DNA of 64,000 nt from positions 1,364,001 through 1,428,000 of the forward strand of contig JAMWET010001220.1 of NCBI GenBank assembly GCA_024036415.1. The letters run 5' to 3'. The position numbers and the translations under genes were made by a program. This document shows, in pieces, positions 24,400 through 36,579 of this stretch. Below the pieces are notes generated by a model, which did not search any database, was not told the origin of the DNA, and was given only the letters and a program-made list of their open reading frames with translations. The DNA is from Prochilodus magdalenae (taxonomy: Eukaryota > Chordata > Actinopteri > Characiformes > Prochilodontidae). Position 1 is the first letter of the stretch. Each line of letters opens with the position of its first letter.

Positions 24400-24700
24400 T
24401 AATGTTCACACTGTTTCCAATCTTCACAAGGTCACAGTAATGTTGTACAATAATGCTCCTTTGTGTAAAATGTGCAATTTACAATATTTTCTATTTTCTA
24501 TCCTAAAGAATGTTAAACATTTAAATTTCCATATTTATTTTATGGTTGTCTGTGCTGTCTAGTATATCTACCTGTTGTCTATGTAAACTTGACTTTGTTA
24601 TATTTGCACACTGAAGTTTGGAGAAACACAGTATTGTTGTATAGTCTGAATGACAGTAAAGTTCTCTTTGACTTTGAGAAGTAGTTGGGAATGCAGAAAC
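24400..24700 (+). mobile_element. Probable LINE 3' tail
   Basis: The segment becomes AT-rich and ends AATGACAGTAAAGTTCTCTT followed by TGACTTTGA. This resembles the TGACAATAAAG-TTGACTTGA tails of Rex/CR1-type LINEs in fish. No reverse transcriptase remnant is visible upstream, so this would be a 5'-truncated copy. The left boundary is arbitrary. Confidence 0.45.
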
Positions 24701-25364
24701 TTTAGTTAAGTCTCCTTTTTGGTATCACTATGTAAGAGAAGCTTAATGCTACCCTTATTGCTTGATGCACCTTGATCACATTTGGAACCCAATTCAGATC
24801 GCTAAGGGTGTATCTATGTTTTGTGTCATCAGGGTAGCAAATAATGCACAGAGCACAATATTTCATAATTGTTAGATCACATTTCACATTAAAATAGCCA
24901 TACATTTTTAGATATCACATTTGTGAAGGAGAACTAGGAAGAAAGACTGGCTGATGATTTTGCCTGAGCGTTTAAGGGTTAATTAAACTTCATAGAAGAG
25001 CCACCTGCTGCGTTTTGGCACTAGATGATCTTGGCAATGTGTTTATAGGAGGATCTGTTTAAATGCTCCAAAGCACGCAGCTGTGACAGCAGCTCACAGA
25101 CTCTAACTCCCATAGTACCAGCCATCCAGACAGCCTTATCTACAGGCTGCCGGAAAGGTACTTGCACTTGTTTGTCTCTCCCCACACCTCTAGCTAATTT
25201 ACTGCCTGCTATCAGGCACACAGGGCAGACCATCCAGAGCTGTTGTTCTCTGGAGGATGAGTAGAGAGAGGGTTCTTGCACAGGTCACCTTGATAAGGGT
25301 TTAGGTTGTCCTTCACTCCCCTGATCTGATTCCACCTTTGGAACTACAGGACAAACACAACAGC
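24701..25364. other. Gene-free stretch
   Basis: No exon, RNA gene or named repeat recognised. The sequence next to 25365 may belong to the dispersed repeat annotated there. Confidence 0.3.
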
Positions 25365-25505
25365 ATGCTCTGCTTAGAAGTGTGCATGCCCAGGGGACTT
25401 CTGTGGGACTCACATGTCCCACCACAATATGTTTCAGTACAGGACTGAATTTCAGGGTCATGTGCAAAAATGGGGGGTTAACCAATCCAGTGTGTGATGT
25501 ACCGC
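25365..25505 (+). repeat. Unnamed dispersed repeat, copy A
   Basis: Aligns with 56237-56400 in the same orientation: GTCCCACCACAATAT against GTCCCACTACAATAT, AATTTCAGGGTCATG against AATTTCAGTGTCATG, and GGTTAACCAATCCAGTG against GGTTAACCAACCTAGTG. Both minus strands carry similar short peptides in one open frame (LVNPPFLHMTLKF and LVNHPLPCMTLKF). The family is not one I can name. Confidence 0.55.
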
Positions 25506-25962
25506 ATACACATGCAAAAATCTTTATCAATAATACATAGTAAACGTACAAGGTTAAAGCGATAAGTGCTATGTGATAATTTGAAAATACACAAATTTTA
25601 CATTTCTGCCATTCACATAATCAACACATGAACTGGGTTACTGTGCAACAGAAATGATGGAGCTTGTTGTCCTCAGCTGTGGTAAGTGCTCTAAAGAAAG
25701 ACCAATACACCGCAATTAAGTCCACTAAAGGCAAGCCTGACATATGGTTCTCATTTTTAGTCATGATTATTGTAGGGGAAAATCTATTTATTTGTGAATA
25801 AAGTATGTCAAACATTGGATGTCATTTTACCCTCATATGGGACTGCGGTTGGAGCAGACTGAAGCATCTAGATTCCGGGCGGGAATTTCACTGATTTTTG
25901 GCGGGAGTGGAACAAATTCTACCAGGAACAAGATATAAAAAATTGGTCAGAACCACAGGCTG
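25506..25962. other. Gene-free stretch
   Basis: No gene recognised. The segment 25850-25920 contains two GGCGGGA words (TTCCGGGCGGGAATTTC and TTTTTGGCGGGAGTGG, E2F-like) just ahead of the 14-bp minisatellite. Confidence 0.25.
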
Positions 25963-26056
25963 CTGCTCACAGGACACTGCTCACAGGACGCTGCTCACAG
26001 GACGCTGCTCACAGGACGCTGCTCACAGGACGCTGCTCACAGGACGCTGCTCACAG
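25963..26056 (+). repeat. 14-bp minisatellite, 6.7 copies
   Basis: Units CTGCTCACAGGACG repeat head to tail from 25963. The first unit ends in A instead of G, and units two to six are identical. The last is cut after ten bases at 26056. The near-perfect identity suggests a recent expansion. Confidence 0.92.
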
Positions 26057-26061
26057 CGTTG

Positions 26062-26126
26062 AACTATAAGGTGCATCTGTGTGGTAAGTGGAGCTGTTAA
26101 AAAGGATAAAGAGTCTGGATTTGATA
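26062..26126 (+). mobile_element. Short fragment of the teleost element also present at 46.7-47.4 kb
   Basis: TTGAACTATAAGGTGCATCT followed by GTGGTAAGTGGAGCTGTTAA matches the 3' part of the element at 46700-47427 (TTGAACTACAAACTGCAGCT followed by GTGAAGCTGATCAAATGGAC). Only about 65 bases are recognisable. Confidence 0.4.
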
Positions 26127-27383
26127 GAGGAAGTTGCTTTGGTAGGAGAAGACTGCATTAGAAGTAGCTGGAGTTATTAAAAAATGTAATAATATATAAT
26201 GTGGTAATGTTTATATTTCAGGTCTCTAACCCCATAATTCAGAAGGTTCAGTGACATGGAAAACTAACGAAAGACAAAACTTGATCAGGTTGGCAGCTGC
26301 AATGCGAACCACAGTGAATGTGATAGCGGTGGTTCATTTTTTTGCTGAATAGAAATCCAGCATGACACTCACTATAGAAGGGCATGTGGTTTTTTGTCAA
26401 TAAAAAAAATCTGACTTGCTAAAAATCCTAATTCTCTGAAAGACAGAAAGCTAGAAGTAAATATTGACTAATTCTGCTGAGGTCTGCTTAGCACTAATGC
26501 ACTGCTGCACTCTGTATCGCTGAAAGCTTACTTTGTATGAGTGCGACGGCAGGCCTTAAATTTTGCCAGTCGTGTAAATCTCGTTTTATACAGATGATCT
26601 CAAATAATATTACTTATAAATCTGGGAACAGGCAGCAGAGACTGCAGTGGGAGGGGGCATCCGAAAACGAACTGAAAATCAAATAAGTATTTCATTTCCT
26701 TTAGAACTCTGACAAGGACTGGCGCTCGCCAGCGTTACATCAGTGCATGATAGCTTTAGCACACGGCCTGCCTTCCTCTCGTGGGGACCGTCCGTCTTGG
26801 TTCTTTAGGTTCTCCTCCCAGATAACTAGACAATGAGGAATCTCGCCGCCTGCCAGTGAGGTGTTTTAACGCACTTGCTGTGCCCCTTGTGGCTGTTTTT
26901 ATCAGTCGTCACACAGAATTCCAGGCACTTCTTTGTGCTGTCTTAGGACTGCTGCCCAGTTGGCACAACTCCTCCCAGCCACAGGCCATGCAGAGGACTA
27001 TGTCACTTTCTGAAAGTAACCACCACGAGATTGCTCATTTTCGAGGAGTGTTCATCAACAACAGAACCTATTTGCATTTGTGAGAAGAAGCTCACCTTGC
27101 AAGAGCAAACTATTAAAATGAGTTACAAAATGCCCCTTTGTTTAAACATGTAGATTCAGGAATAAACATTAGTTGAGTTGTCTGGGAGCCTTTATGTTCA
27201 TAACCCATAAGAGCTCAGATCCATTTCCCGTTAAGGGAAAATAATGAAGGGTCAGTTATAAGATCATAAAAGATCAGTCTTATTGTGACAGAGGTCACAT
27301 GGTGTCATAGTACTGGTAGCATATGTCACAACAACAATTTCATAACTGGTATTTCATCATGGTGTTCTAGAAATGGCATCAGA
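26127..27383. other. Gene-free stretch; 26500-27090 repeat-poor
   Basis: No exon supported. 26500-27090 is complex sequence with several CG dinucleotides (TGCGACGGCAGGCCTTAAAT, TGGCGCTCGCCAGCG) and no recognised repeat. Confidence 0.25.
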
Positions 27384-27831
27384 ATGGGTGATATGTAACA
27401 TAGAATAGGGGTATATGTAATATAGAACATGGGTATATGTAATATGTAATATAGAATATGGGTATATGTAATATGTAATATAGAATACGGGTATGTGTAA
27501 TATAGAAAATGGGTATATGTAATATAGAATATGGGCATATGCAATACATAATAAGGGGATATGTAATACATAACAAGGGGATATGTAATATAGAAAAAGG
27601 GGATAAGTAATGTAGAATATGGGTATATGTAATATAGAACATGGGTATATGTAATGTAGAATATGGGTATATGTGATATAGAATATGGGTATGTGTAAGA
27701 TAGAATATGGGTATGTAATATAGAATATGGGTATGTGTAATATAGAATATGGGTATATGTAATATAGAATATGGGTATGTGTAATATAGAATATGGGTAT
27801 ATGTAATATAGAATATGGGTATATATACATT
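27384..27831 (+). repeat. 22-bp degenerate minisatellite, about 20 copies
   Basis: The unit core GGGTATATGTAATATAGAA recurs roughly every 22 bases with substitutions and small length changes (16- to 31-base units). On the minus strand the unit lacks stop codons in any frame. It therefore produces three overlapping open frames, the longest 212 codons, of repeating Tyr-Ile-Pro-Tyr-Ser-Ile-Leu-His type. These are by-products of the repeat and not a gene. Confidence 0.9.
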
Positions 27832-29545
27832 AGAGCTCTTAAATGGGTTGAAACCTTACAGGTACAAAAACAAAACTTTAAATGAGCTGGTTTTGTCTCT
27901 AACTGCACTAACCAAGCACATCGCCATTTTCTAAATGAGGTCATATGTTCACCAACTGTCATGTGACTGCGTCCAGGATGTTCAGTATAGGTCACTCAGG
28001 GACTCCATGTGTTTAGATGAAGGATAAAGCTGTATAAAAAACTTTACAGACTTTTTTTTACATACAACACTGTGGGCTCTTAGGGGATAAAGAAACTTCT
28101 TTGGCACATTCGAACAACAGTGTGTGTTTTAAGAAGCTGGTGGAACCTAGAGTATTTCTTTGAGATTACTCTTAATTTGTAGGAACGAACCTGTAAATGG
28201 AGAACTGAAAACCTCATATTTACCATTCTTAATTTCAGATGGGTAAAGAGTGAACAGCTTTTTTTTTTTAGAAGCACATGTATGAAAACTTTTGAACATA
28301 TCTGGTCCAATGTCATGTTTTTGTTGATGTCCTAAGTGTCAATACAGGGATCTCTACAGAAGTGAAATTATTGATTTTGAAAAAACACTTGAGTTGAGTT
28401 TAACATATTGTGAAAAATAAGGCGTAGTATTTGGGACTCCATGACGTTGGCCCAGGCCATATATTTAATTTTCCCAACATATTAAAGCCAGCAAATAAAT
28501 AGTGCTTGTGCTTGAAAATATGCAGACGTGTGTTCTCTGTGGAGGATGTGTTAACTTAGTGTCATATAAAATCAACATAACGTAATCTGAGTGGGTTGCC
28601 AAAGCTGTTGCATATGACAGGAGGGGCCCTGTTTATTTAAAACAAGATGACTAAAAATTACGAATGCTGGCCTGATGTGATGCACAGTGATGCAAGAATC
28701 TCACAATGTCTTCTTTTCAGTTCATTCTCTCTGCCAAGTTACCAATCCATGCATTGTTAATAATAGGCTTGGATCAAGAACAGTTCCAGGCTGAGTTTCG
28801 GCATTGAGCTTAAACAAGATTCTTCACAACTTCACGAGTCTACATGAATTCAAGAACGCACAGAAATGGAGATTCTTTGGTTTGGAGAATTTGGTAATGA
28901 CTCCTTGGTTTAAAACCGGTACAGGGTGTGCATGTGCACATAGACCACAGTGTAGATTTCTTTCTCAGTGAAAAGATACACATTTGTTCCTTTTATTAAC
29001 CTAATGTTCTGATACAAAACAGTACATTTAAAAGGGATGGAGGTGAGACAGGGCGTGTGAAGTCAGTGGAATATAGTACAGTTATGTTCCTTGACTAAAG
29101 GTATGGAAGGTTCCCCTCGAAGAGAACCACCACAGTGACAAGAAGAGTGTAATAAAATGATTGAATGAATTTCTATTCAATATATTAAACAAATGCAACA
29201 TCAGCACTGTGAAACCATGTGACTAACAGGATAGAGCAGATTAAACAGCAGGCGGCTTTAGGGCCAACCCTAAAAGGTTTAAGGTCAAAATATCATTATA
29301 AATCTGTCCTTGAGTCTTATCTGCTTATAGCACTAGTTTCCACCCACATAAATCCATTCCAGTCTGTGATCCTGGATGGAGATAGAGGTGGTAAATCTTC
29401 AGGGTTACGACTGCAGAAGGGTCCTCCTCACTTTAATATCGATCTGGGCATCACATCACTATTTCACACGCTTGTCATTAACCGTATAAGTCTTTCAAGT
29501 GAATGAGTCTTTGTTAAAGTGTTCAGCAGGCCATATACTACATAC
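27832..29545. other. Gene-free stretch
   Basis: No exon, RNA gene or named repeat recognised. Mixed AT-rich sequence. Confidence 0.3.
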
Positions 29546-29720
29546 ACTAATGTTCAAAAGTTTGGGAACACTTACCCTGTTAGGAATATAAACATAATAT
29601 ATGAATATTCCAGAATGTGTGTTTTAGATGTTTCTAAAAATTTCAAAAATTCTGTCAACAAGAAGTTATTAAATGATGAATACAACAAGAAGTTATTAAA
29701 TGATGAATACTATACTGTAA
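29546..29720 (+). mobile_element. Probable DNA-transposon end with an internal 27-bp tandem duplication
   Basis: ATGTTCAAAAGTTTGGGAAC near 29550 resembles the terminal sequence of fish Tc1-like elements (CGTTCAAAAGTTTGGGGTCA type). At 29657-29683 and 29684-29710 a 27-base unit beginning AACAAGAAGTTATTAAATGA is duplicated without a mismatch. The other terminus was not found. Confidence 0.4.
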
Positions 29721-30930
29721 TTGCAACACCATCAAAGGATTTATGTTAATGGGGATGTTAATGAATGGGGTTGTGCTTTTCCAGTTTTCCTCTTTCTGTT
29801 TGTGTGTCATGCAACTTTTTGTACATATAAACATTCTGCAGAAAGTTATAAAGCCCAAAGTACATGCCAGAAGAAGAAACTCCAAACCCACTTTGCTCAG
29901 CAGCCTGAAATGCCTTGTAACACACTGCCTTATGACCAACTGAGGCAGTTGACCAGTCAGAACCGAATGAGCAAGCTGACCAATGAGAGCACTCTGTGCT
30001 CATTGGGAGGCGGGGCTTGAAAACACAGGAGTTTAAATGGAGTATTTCAGGAACCTGGTGAATATAAATACATATTAAGAGACAAATATTGTATTTTGTT
30101 AAGCAATCTATTCTAGTAGACCACAAAATACAGTTATGAGCTAAACTGATTATGAGCACAGTAGGTCCACCTTCATTTCTGTTTCTGCCTTTGAGAATTG
30201 TGCCTCAAAAATGTAATGATGAACTTTGGAAATTTGAATGTGAATATTATTACTTAATTTTTAATGCTATACAACTTCTTTAGGCACTCTATAACCTCCT
30301 GTGGCTTCTTTCATCATTCTGGACACATCTATAAAGAAAATAACTTTATATATGTCGTTCTAGTGTCCCTACTGACTATTTGAACTTGCACATGAATCGT
30401 TAAATCAATGTTTTAGATTCCCTTTTCAGAAACGTATTGTTGTTTAGTGAAGCTCTGGTTCCCAGCATAGAGCACATAGAGTCTTGAGAATTCACTATGG
30501 GGCTTATTTACTTTCACTGTAACTTGTTCTGTTTCACTAAACACACTGCGAAAATATTGTCTGGGAGACGTTTGAAGAGATTTATGGAATCCTGCAGAGT
30601 GTTTCCGACTGTGGACACACACATGCACACGGGAGGGGAGCAACCATTGAAAAACACTCCTTCAGAGACAAGTCTAGAAAACCAGACTTAGATAACACTC
30701 CTCCAGACACACGCATTTTTTATACAGTCTTAGGATGAGGGATCATTCACATGTCCCATATGTTTTATAAATATTCAGTACTGTGCAAAATCGCCTTTCA
30801 TTTATTACAAGTTACTCATTTCTCAGAGATATTTCTGAGGAGAATAGACATAAAGAAATGCACTGCATAAAGAAGGTGATAATCAAAAGAGAGTGTAAAG
30901 AGAAGCTTTCTAAAATTGCAGATCATTAAA
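29721..30930. other. Gene-free stretch
   Basis: No coding exon supported despite several short open frames on both strands. Near 30778 the words ACTGTGCAAAATCGCC could be a decayed transposon terminus. Confidence 0.25.
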
Positions 30931-31600
30931 ATACAGTGTAAATAAGTATTTGCTCCCTGATTTTTCTCTCGATTTCTGTTTTCACAAATTTGTCACATTT
31001 TAGATCCAACAAATTTGAACACAAAACGCAGCTTGTAAATATTTCATTTATTAAAGATAAAGATTTATTTATAACCTATATCACCAACGTGAAAAGGTAA
31101 TAACAATAAACCTAACAACTGGTTGTGCAGCCTCAGCATTAACGCCTGCAATCAAACCCTTGCGACAACTTTTGTTTAATCTGTGGCATCACTGTGAAGG
31201 AAATTTGGCTCTACTGCAAACTTGCTATAATTCAGTTACACTGGAGGCTCAGAGCTGGACTTGCTTGGGCACTTCAGAACATTGTCCTGCTGCATAAACC
31301 AACTGCACTAGAGTCACAAACTGATGGAGGGAAACTGTCCTTCAGGATTTTCTAATGGAGAGCAGAAAACATGGACCATCACAGACCATCACAGTACCAC
31401 CACGGTGTTTAACTGTTAATTTGATCTTCTTATTATGGAATGTGGTGTTAACTTTACAGCAGGTATAACTGGATCCGTGCCTTCCAAAAAGTTTCCTTGA
31501 CGGAGAATATTATCCCAAAAGTCTTGGGGACAACTAGATGTGAGATCAGACTTTGTGTTCCTTTAGGTCAGGAGTGGTTGCACATTACAATTCTCAATTA
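30931..31600 (-). mobile_element. Degraded Tc1-like transposon, minus strand, third family
   Basis: The + strand begins ACAGTGTAAATAAGTATTTG, the terminus of a common fish Tc1-like family, followed by CTAACAACTGGTTGTGCAGC and CATTGTCCTGCTGCATAAAC. Read on the minus strand, near 31515, the residues FWDNILR correspond to the conserved block just before the first catalytic Asp. The remaining N-terminal transposase portion beyond about 31600 is missing or unrecognisable. Non-functional. Confidence 0.75.
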
Positions 31601-34600
31601 AACAAACAAGGCACCCTCAATCCCAGCATGTTCACCAAGCCCAGCATTACTGCCTCAGTGATAAAGGCAACAAATCTGTGTCCTCTACAGAATCCACTCA
31701 CACCAGCGGAACACACATTATATATATACACATGGTATATAATCTATTTATATACATTAGCCGAGACTTTGTTCCTGGCCATACAAATGAGATTATTAAC
31801 AGGTTTTTAAAACACCACACATGTACAGACAAATCCAAGTTCATTAGCACTATTCTGGGAGTTTAGATGCAGCCATACTGAGAAGCACTTACTGTGGGTA
31901 AGGGAAGCCACACAGTCCACTGAAGCAACCCTCTTCTTCCTTTGAGAATGCTGGGATGGGGGTCTGAAGCTATAGAACTCCCTCTAAGCTCTGGAGAAAC
32001 CAATAAGCTCTAGCAGACATGATGCTGATGGAGTGTTTATTTGGAGAGTGACCCTGGTAGCTGAACGGCAACATTGGAGGTATTGAAAACATGTCGGGTT
32101 GCGAGTGTGCCTACAGTATGCAGGTGTGGACACTTCACTGGCTACAGGGGAATGGGCTTCACAGCTGGACCAACCCCTGTGTTTGTGTGTCTGTGTTCAT
32201 GGGTCAGAAGGGAAGTCCTGTTTTCCCCCATATTACGTTGTGTCTGTCATCATGGTAACTCTTGGGAATCTCCCAGTTGCGCTAGTGCAGTGGACAGATC
32301 GCCCTGCCACAGAGACCTGCTGAGGATATTAGCCTCCAAAGGGGGTTTTTAAGGAGCAGTCCCGAGTGAGAGTGGGGGGTGGAACCTATGGATGTCCACT
32401 GACATTCGAATGTAGTGAGTTCATCATATTGTTCAATTACTATTTAAATAAGGTGTGAGTAGTATAGAATCAAACAATGAAATCGAAGAAGTGCAAATGG
32501 AAATATGCAAAATTTGTTATGCAGTTTATTTACAGTCAGTAGATGCATATCAGCAGAATTGCTGTACTTTCCAATTCATAGTGGGTTAAAAGGCATTTTC
32601 ATATTTCTGTGTAATTATATATAGGTGTTATTGGTTCTTCAAACCAACAGGACTATTTAGAGTGTCTAGAAGAAAGGCCAAAATGACCTGCTTTTAATTA
32701 TTAGGGCTTGTGGCATGATTTACGAAGTAGCTTTTGTCTGCAAATATTAATTAGGGAGAGCTCTACCAATAATGCAGCTGAAGGTGAAACATGGCACATG
32801 AGTTTAATATTTTTTGAATGACCTATTCAGGAGTACAACACCATATTTCAAACAAACCATCCCAAACTAATATTTTAGTGTCCTGAGTTTCAGGGTTTTT
32901 TTTTTTACAGACTAACTAATTCTCTAAATAGATGTTAGACAGTTTACTTTAGAGAAATTGTCTGATAATTTAATTAATACATTTAAAATAAATTTAATAA
33001 AATTTCCAAAAAATGAGCACATACCACACAAAAAAATTATAAAAAACGCTGTAAGGAAATTGGTAACCTACCACTTGTATTGCAATGTCTCATCCATACT
33101 AAGTTGCAGATGATTTTGGCTGGACATCCTGTTTCTTGGTCAGGAAAACACTGCACTGCAAGTAAAACCAATGAAACAATATACATTTTTACTTTACAAA
33201 CTGCATTTGCAAAGGGTTACTGATCATTTTAGTATAGTTGCCCGTCTGTACAAGGAACCATAGTTCAGTGAACATATTGCTAATGTTTTGGGAGCTACCC
33301 TGATTGCCCAGTCTCATCAGTTCTCTAAGTGCTGTGCCCCTTCGTATGGGATGTTGCATTATACCACACATTTGTTGTGCATCCAAGAGCAACAGGCTGT
33401 AAGCGCTGCGTGCATGGTCCACGCTGGCTCCGAGCATGTTATTGCAACACTCGGTTCAGTGCTATTTATTGCCGACCTTATAGCATAGACATGTGTATGT
33501 GGGGAAACGACTATGAAATGTGGTGAATAAGCTCCCACTAGGGAAGGACTTCTAATAAATGTGCAAAACAAATGTATGTGCATGCAGGATGCAAACACTG
33601 GTAGACTATTTAGGATGCACGAATGCACATTACAAAATGGATTGTGGGGAGAGTCTCCTAATAAAGGTCTTCTGTCTGTCATTGGGTTTTGATTATTCCT
33701 TCATCCTCTGATGCAGCACAGAGGGCAAACCTCAAGGAATACTTCATGTGAAAATGTTAACGTAAAATAACAGGGGCCCGTTAACATTATGCAACCTCAC
33801 ATCATGTCTACACTTTTCCAGTAGCTGTCTTTCAATAATAGCCATCTTAGCAAGTTTTGAGTTTTACTGTCAGGGAGAAGCAATGTTGTAGTTTTCAACA
33901 GTTCCTACATCTCTCTGAGTGGAACCTCTCAAAGAACCCACATTGTGTAGAAGAGTAGGACAACCAGAGGGTAAGGGCAGGTTTTTGTGGACAAAGAGTA
34001 GAGACCACCTGAGCACAGGCATTGGTCTACAACTCCTTTCCAACCGACTTACAGAGCTGGCGCAGCTGGAGAAAATCTCTGGATGACAGAAATCTATTTT
34101 GAGGCAGTTACACTAGCGTCTCTCCGTAAGGTAATGCGTTAGAGCTCATTTGCCGCTGAGGTTTTGACGTAAATAGTGGTTTTTCGATTTGGCGCATGTG
34201 GCAAGCCCCATTCCCTTGTGTACAGCCCAAAAAGTTCGTGCCCAATTCAAAATGTTGCATGTGATGGATTTAGCCACAGTTCATGTTCTACATTAAATGT
34301 TTCTGGAAAGCGGTCCAAATGAAAGTTTAAGCCAGTGCGGATTAGGCTACTCATTCATTTTGTTGCCCAAATAAAACACACAGCAATCGTTAATTCTCAC
34401 AGAATCACCATCTCAAGCGTTTTAGTACTCAAGATATTATTAGCATGATCGTTTTAATGTGTGTCGAGCCAAACAGTGTCTAATATCTGCAGATTCAAGC
34501 AGGTCCTATTTTACCTCCTAATTGAAAATTGCGATGAAATGCCCTAGACTTTGGCAGAGACAACCTAGCGTTCGCTCAAACATCTGTTACAATTGACCTT

Positions 34601-35512
34601 GGCAAATGTGTTGGCTGGGCACACTGCAATTGTTATTTCTCTCTCTCTCTTAGTTTTTCTAAGGGGGGAATATGGACTTGAACAAGCAAATACTCTACTC
34701 CCAGAGAGGTTCGGTGGCAGCTTGCGCGCATTAAACACCTTGTATAAAGATAATCACACTACACAATCCATTTGGACCTGGCACAAGGAGCAGTGTAACT
34801 CAATGATGTTTCCACAAGTGGGTGGTTGAGGAGGGTGAAGTAAACGATGGGTGCCACTCAACCCTATATCTGTGAGCAGAGCAAGAAATTCACCATCATA
34901 CCACCGAGGGACAAGTCTTTCTACAGCTGAGTCATTGAAATCGGACCGTGACTTCGGCGTCTCATTGAATAAGACCCCTGGAGCTGGTGACTGCTGACTT
35001 TGGGGTAGGCTGTAGACTGCTGATGGAACAGCTCTTCACCTCTCCCCTCCAGGGCAATTGAAACATCACTCTCCTTGAGTCTGGGCAGCTGCAGAGCCTG
35101 CCATTAATAAAAGTCAGCCTCCTCTTACTCAGGAATGCTGTGGTTAAGAACTGTCATTGGATTCCAGGAGGATTCTCTGTTATGGCTTCTCCTGAGACTG
35201 GAACCTCAGTTTCCTGCAGCAGATTTTCAGCTCCTGTGTCCTGAGATGGCATCCGGAGAGGCTTACTTGCTACTCTACAAACCTGGCAGACATCCATGAT
35301 TCACAATGATACCTCCTCTGAGTGCTATAGTCACAGTGCTATCTTGCTGGATGCCTGTGAGGTTCTCAATACCACTTGAAGTCTGGTTTATGGGATTTTT
35401 ACAAGCCATGAGTTAAAGCCATAACTATGGATTTGTAAAGCTGTATTTGGTTTCATCAGCTCTTTAAATGCTTTAGATGCCTCATTTGGCCAAACTATTA
35501 GAGTACAATATA
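31601..35512. other. Gene-free stretch; 34040-34790 is a candidate conserved block
   Basis: No exon or RNA gene supported. 31990-32390 is GC-richer without recognisable identity. 34040-34790 is complex, repeat-free sequence with words such as TTGACGTAAATAGTGG and TAATTGAAAATTGCGATGAA. The segment 34870-35400 is not recognised. Confidence 0.25.
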
Positions 35513-35978
35513 CAAACCTCAATTCCAAAAAATAGAATAAACGTATGCATATAAAAACAGAAAGCACAGATTTAGAAATCTATATTACCCTGTATTTGAT
35601 TATACACAGTACAAAGACAAGACATGGTTTACCCTATCCATAAGTGTAACATGTTTTCCAAATAGCAGTTTATGAATATGAACATATGAATTGTTCAAAA
35701 AACATCTTAATCAGATGATGCAGTTATTCTCGGATATAAAAGCAGCATGCAGGGAAAGCCTTCATCATGTACTTTGGCCCAAAGAAGACCACCCAAATTG
35801 TACCAGTGTAAAGTTCAAAAGGTTGGAGGTTTGACATGGCTTGTTGGGGTATTAGTGTGTACCTTGAGTATGTAAGCGTTGAACATGCTGAACACATACA
35901 GGTCAAACCAAATTAAATGCTACATTCTGTTTTTATTAGTATTTTACATACTGCCCCAACTTTTATGAAATTGAATAC
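35513..35978 (+). mobile_element. Internally deleted Tc1-like element (same family as 2.3 kb copy)
   Basis: The left end AACCTCAATTCCAAAAAATA and the right end CTGCCCCAACTTTTATGAAA followed by TTGAA are inverted relatives. The inner inverted words are AAAAACAGAAAGCACAGATT and TACATTCTGTTTTTATTAGT. Between them, 35810-35860 retains a trace of the mid-transposase GTTCAAAAG-to-GGTATTAGTG region. At about 466 bases it has lost most of the coding sequence, so it is a MITE-like deletion derivative. Confidence 0.65.
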
Positions 35979-36548
35979 ACTGTTTTTTAATGCACTGCAG
36001 ATATTTAAAGTGCCATATCATGGAAGGACACATAATTGCCTAGAAGAGATATTTTCTCACACTGGCAGACTGACTGACTCAATGATGATAAAGTTACCAC
36101 TCACTCCTCATCACTCACATCACTTTAGCCACCCATTCGCAATTAGTTACAAAGAATGTTTCAGCCCAGACTGTACAATGTGAGGCAGAACAGTAACCAT
36201 TCATTTGCATATATCAGTTTCAAAGGCCCAGAAACAAAAACAGAAGGTTTAATTCTAAAGAAAATGGGGTTGGAAAATTTAAAACATGTAGAAATGAATT
36301 AGGATTGTTGTAAATACATAAAAGCACACGAAGCTCATAAGAGCACTGCAGAAAAAACTCAAAACACAATACAAGAAAAATGCAGCATATGAGCCAGTAA
36401 CTTTTTTAAAAACTTTTTTTAACTATGGACTCTAATGGTTGATAAGAAATAGATCAGAAACATAAAATTAAACGCAATCAAAAAATAACACCACCACTCA
36501 TTAAGAGTTGACTGAATTTAGTTGACCAATTGATAATAATAATAATAG

Positions 36549-36579
<31 letters not shown>

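Noticed and set aside
27357..27995. 212-codon minus-strand open frame with Tyr/Ile/Pro repeats
   Set aside because: It is generated by a 22-bp tandem repeat lacking minus-strand stops, with similar frames in all three phases. There is no start context or domain to support a gene.
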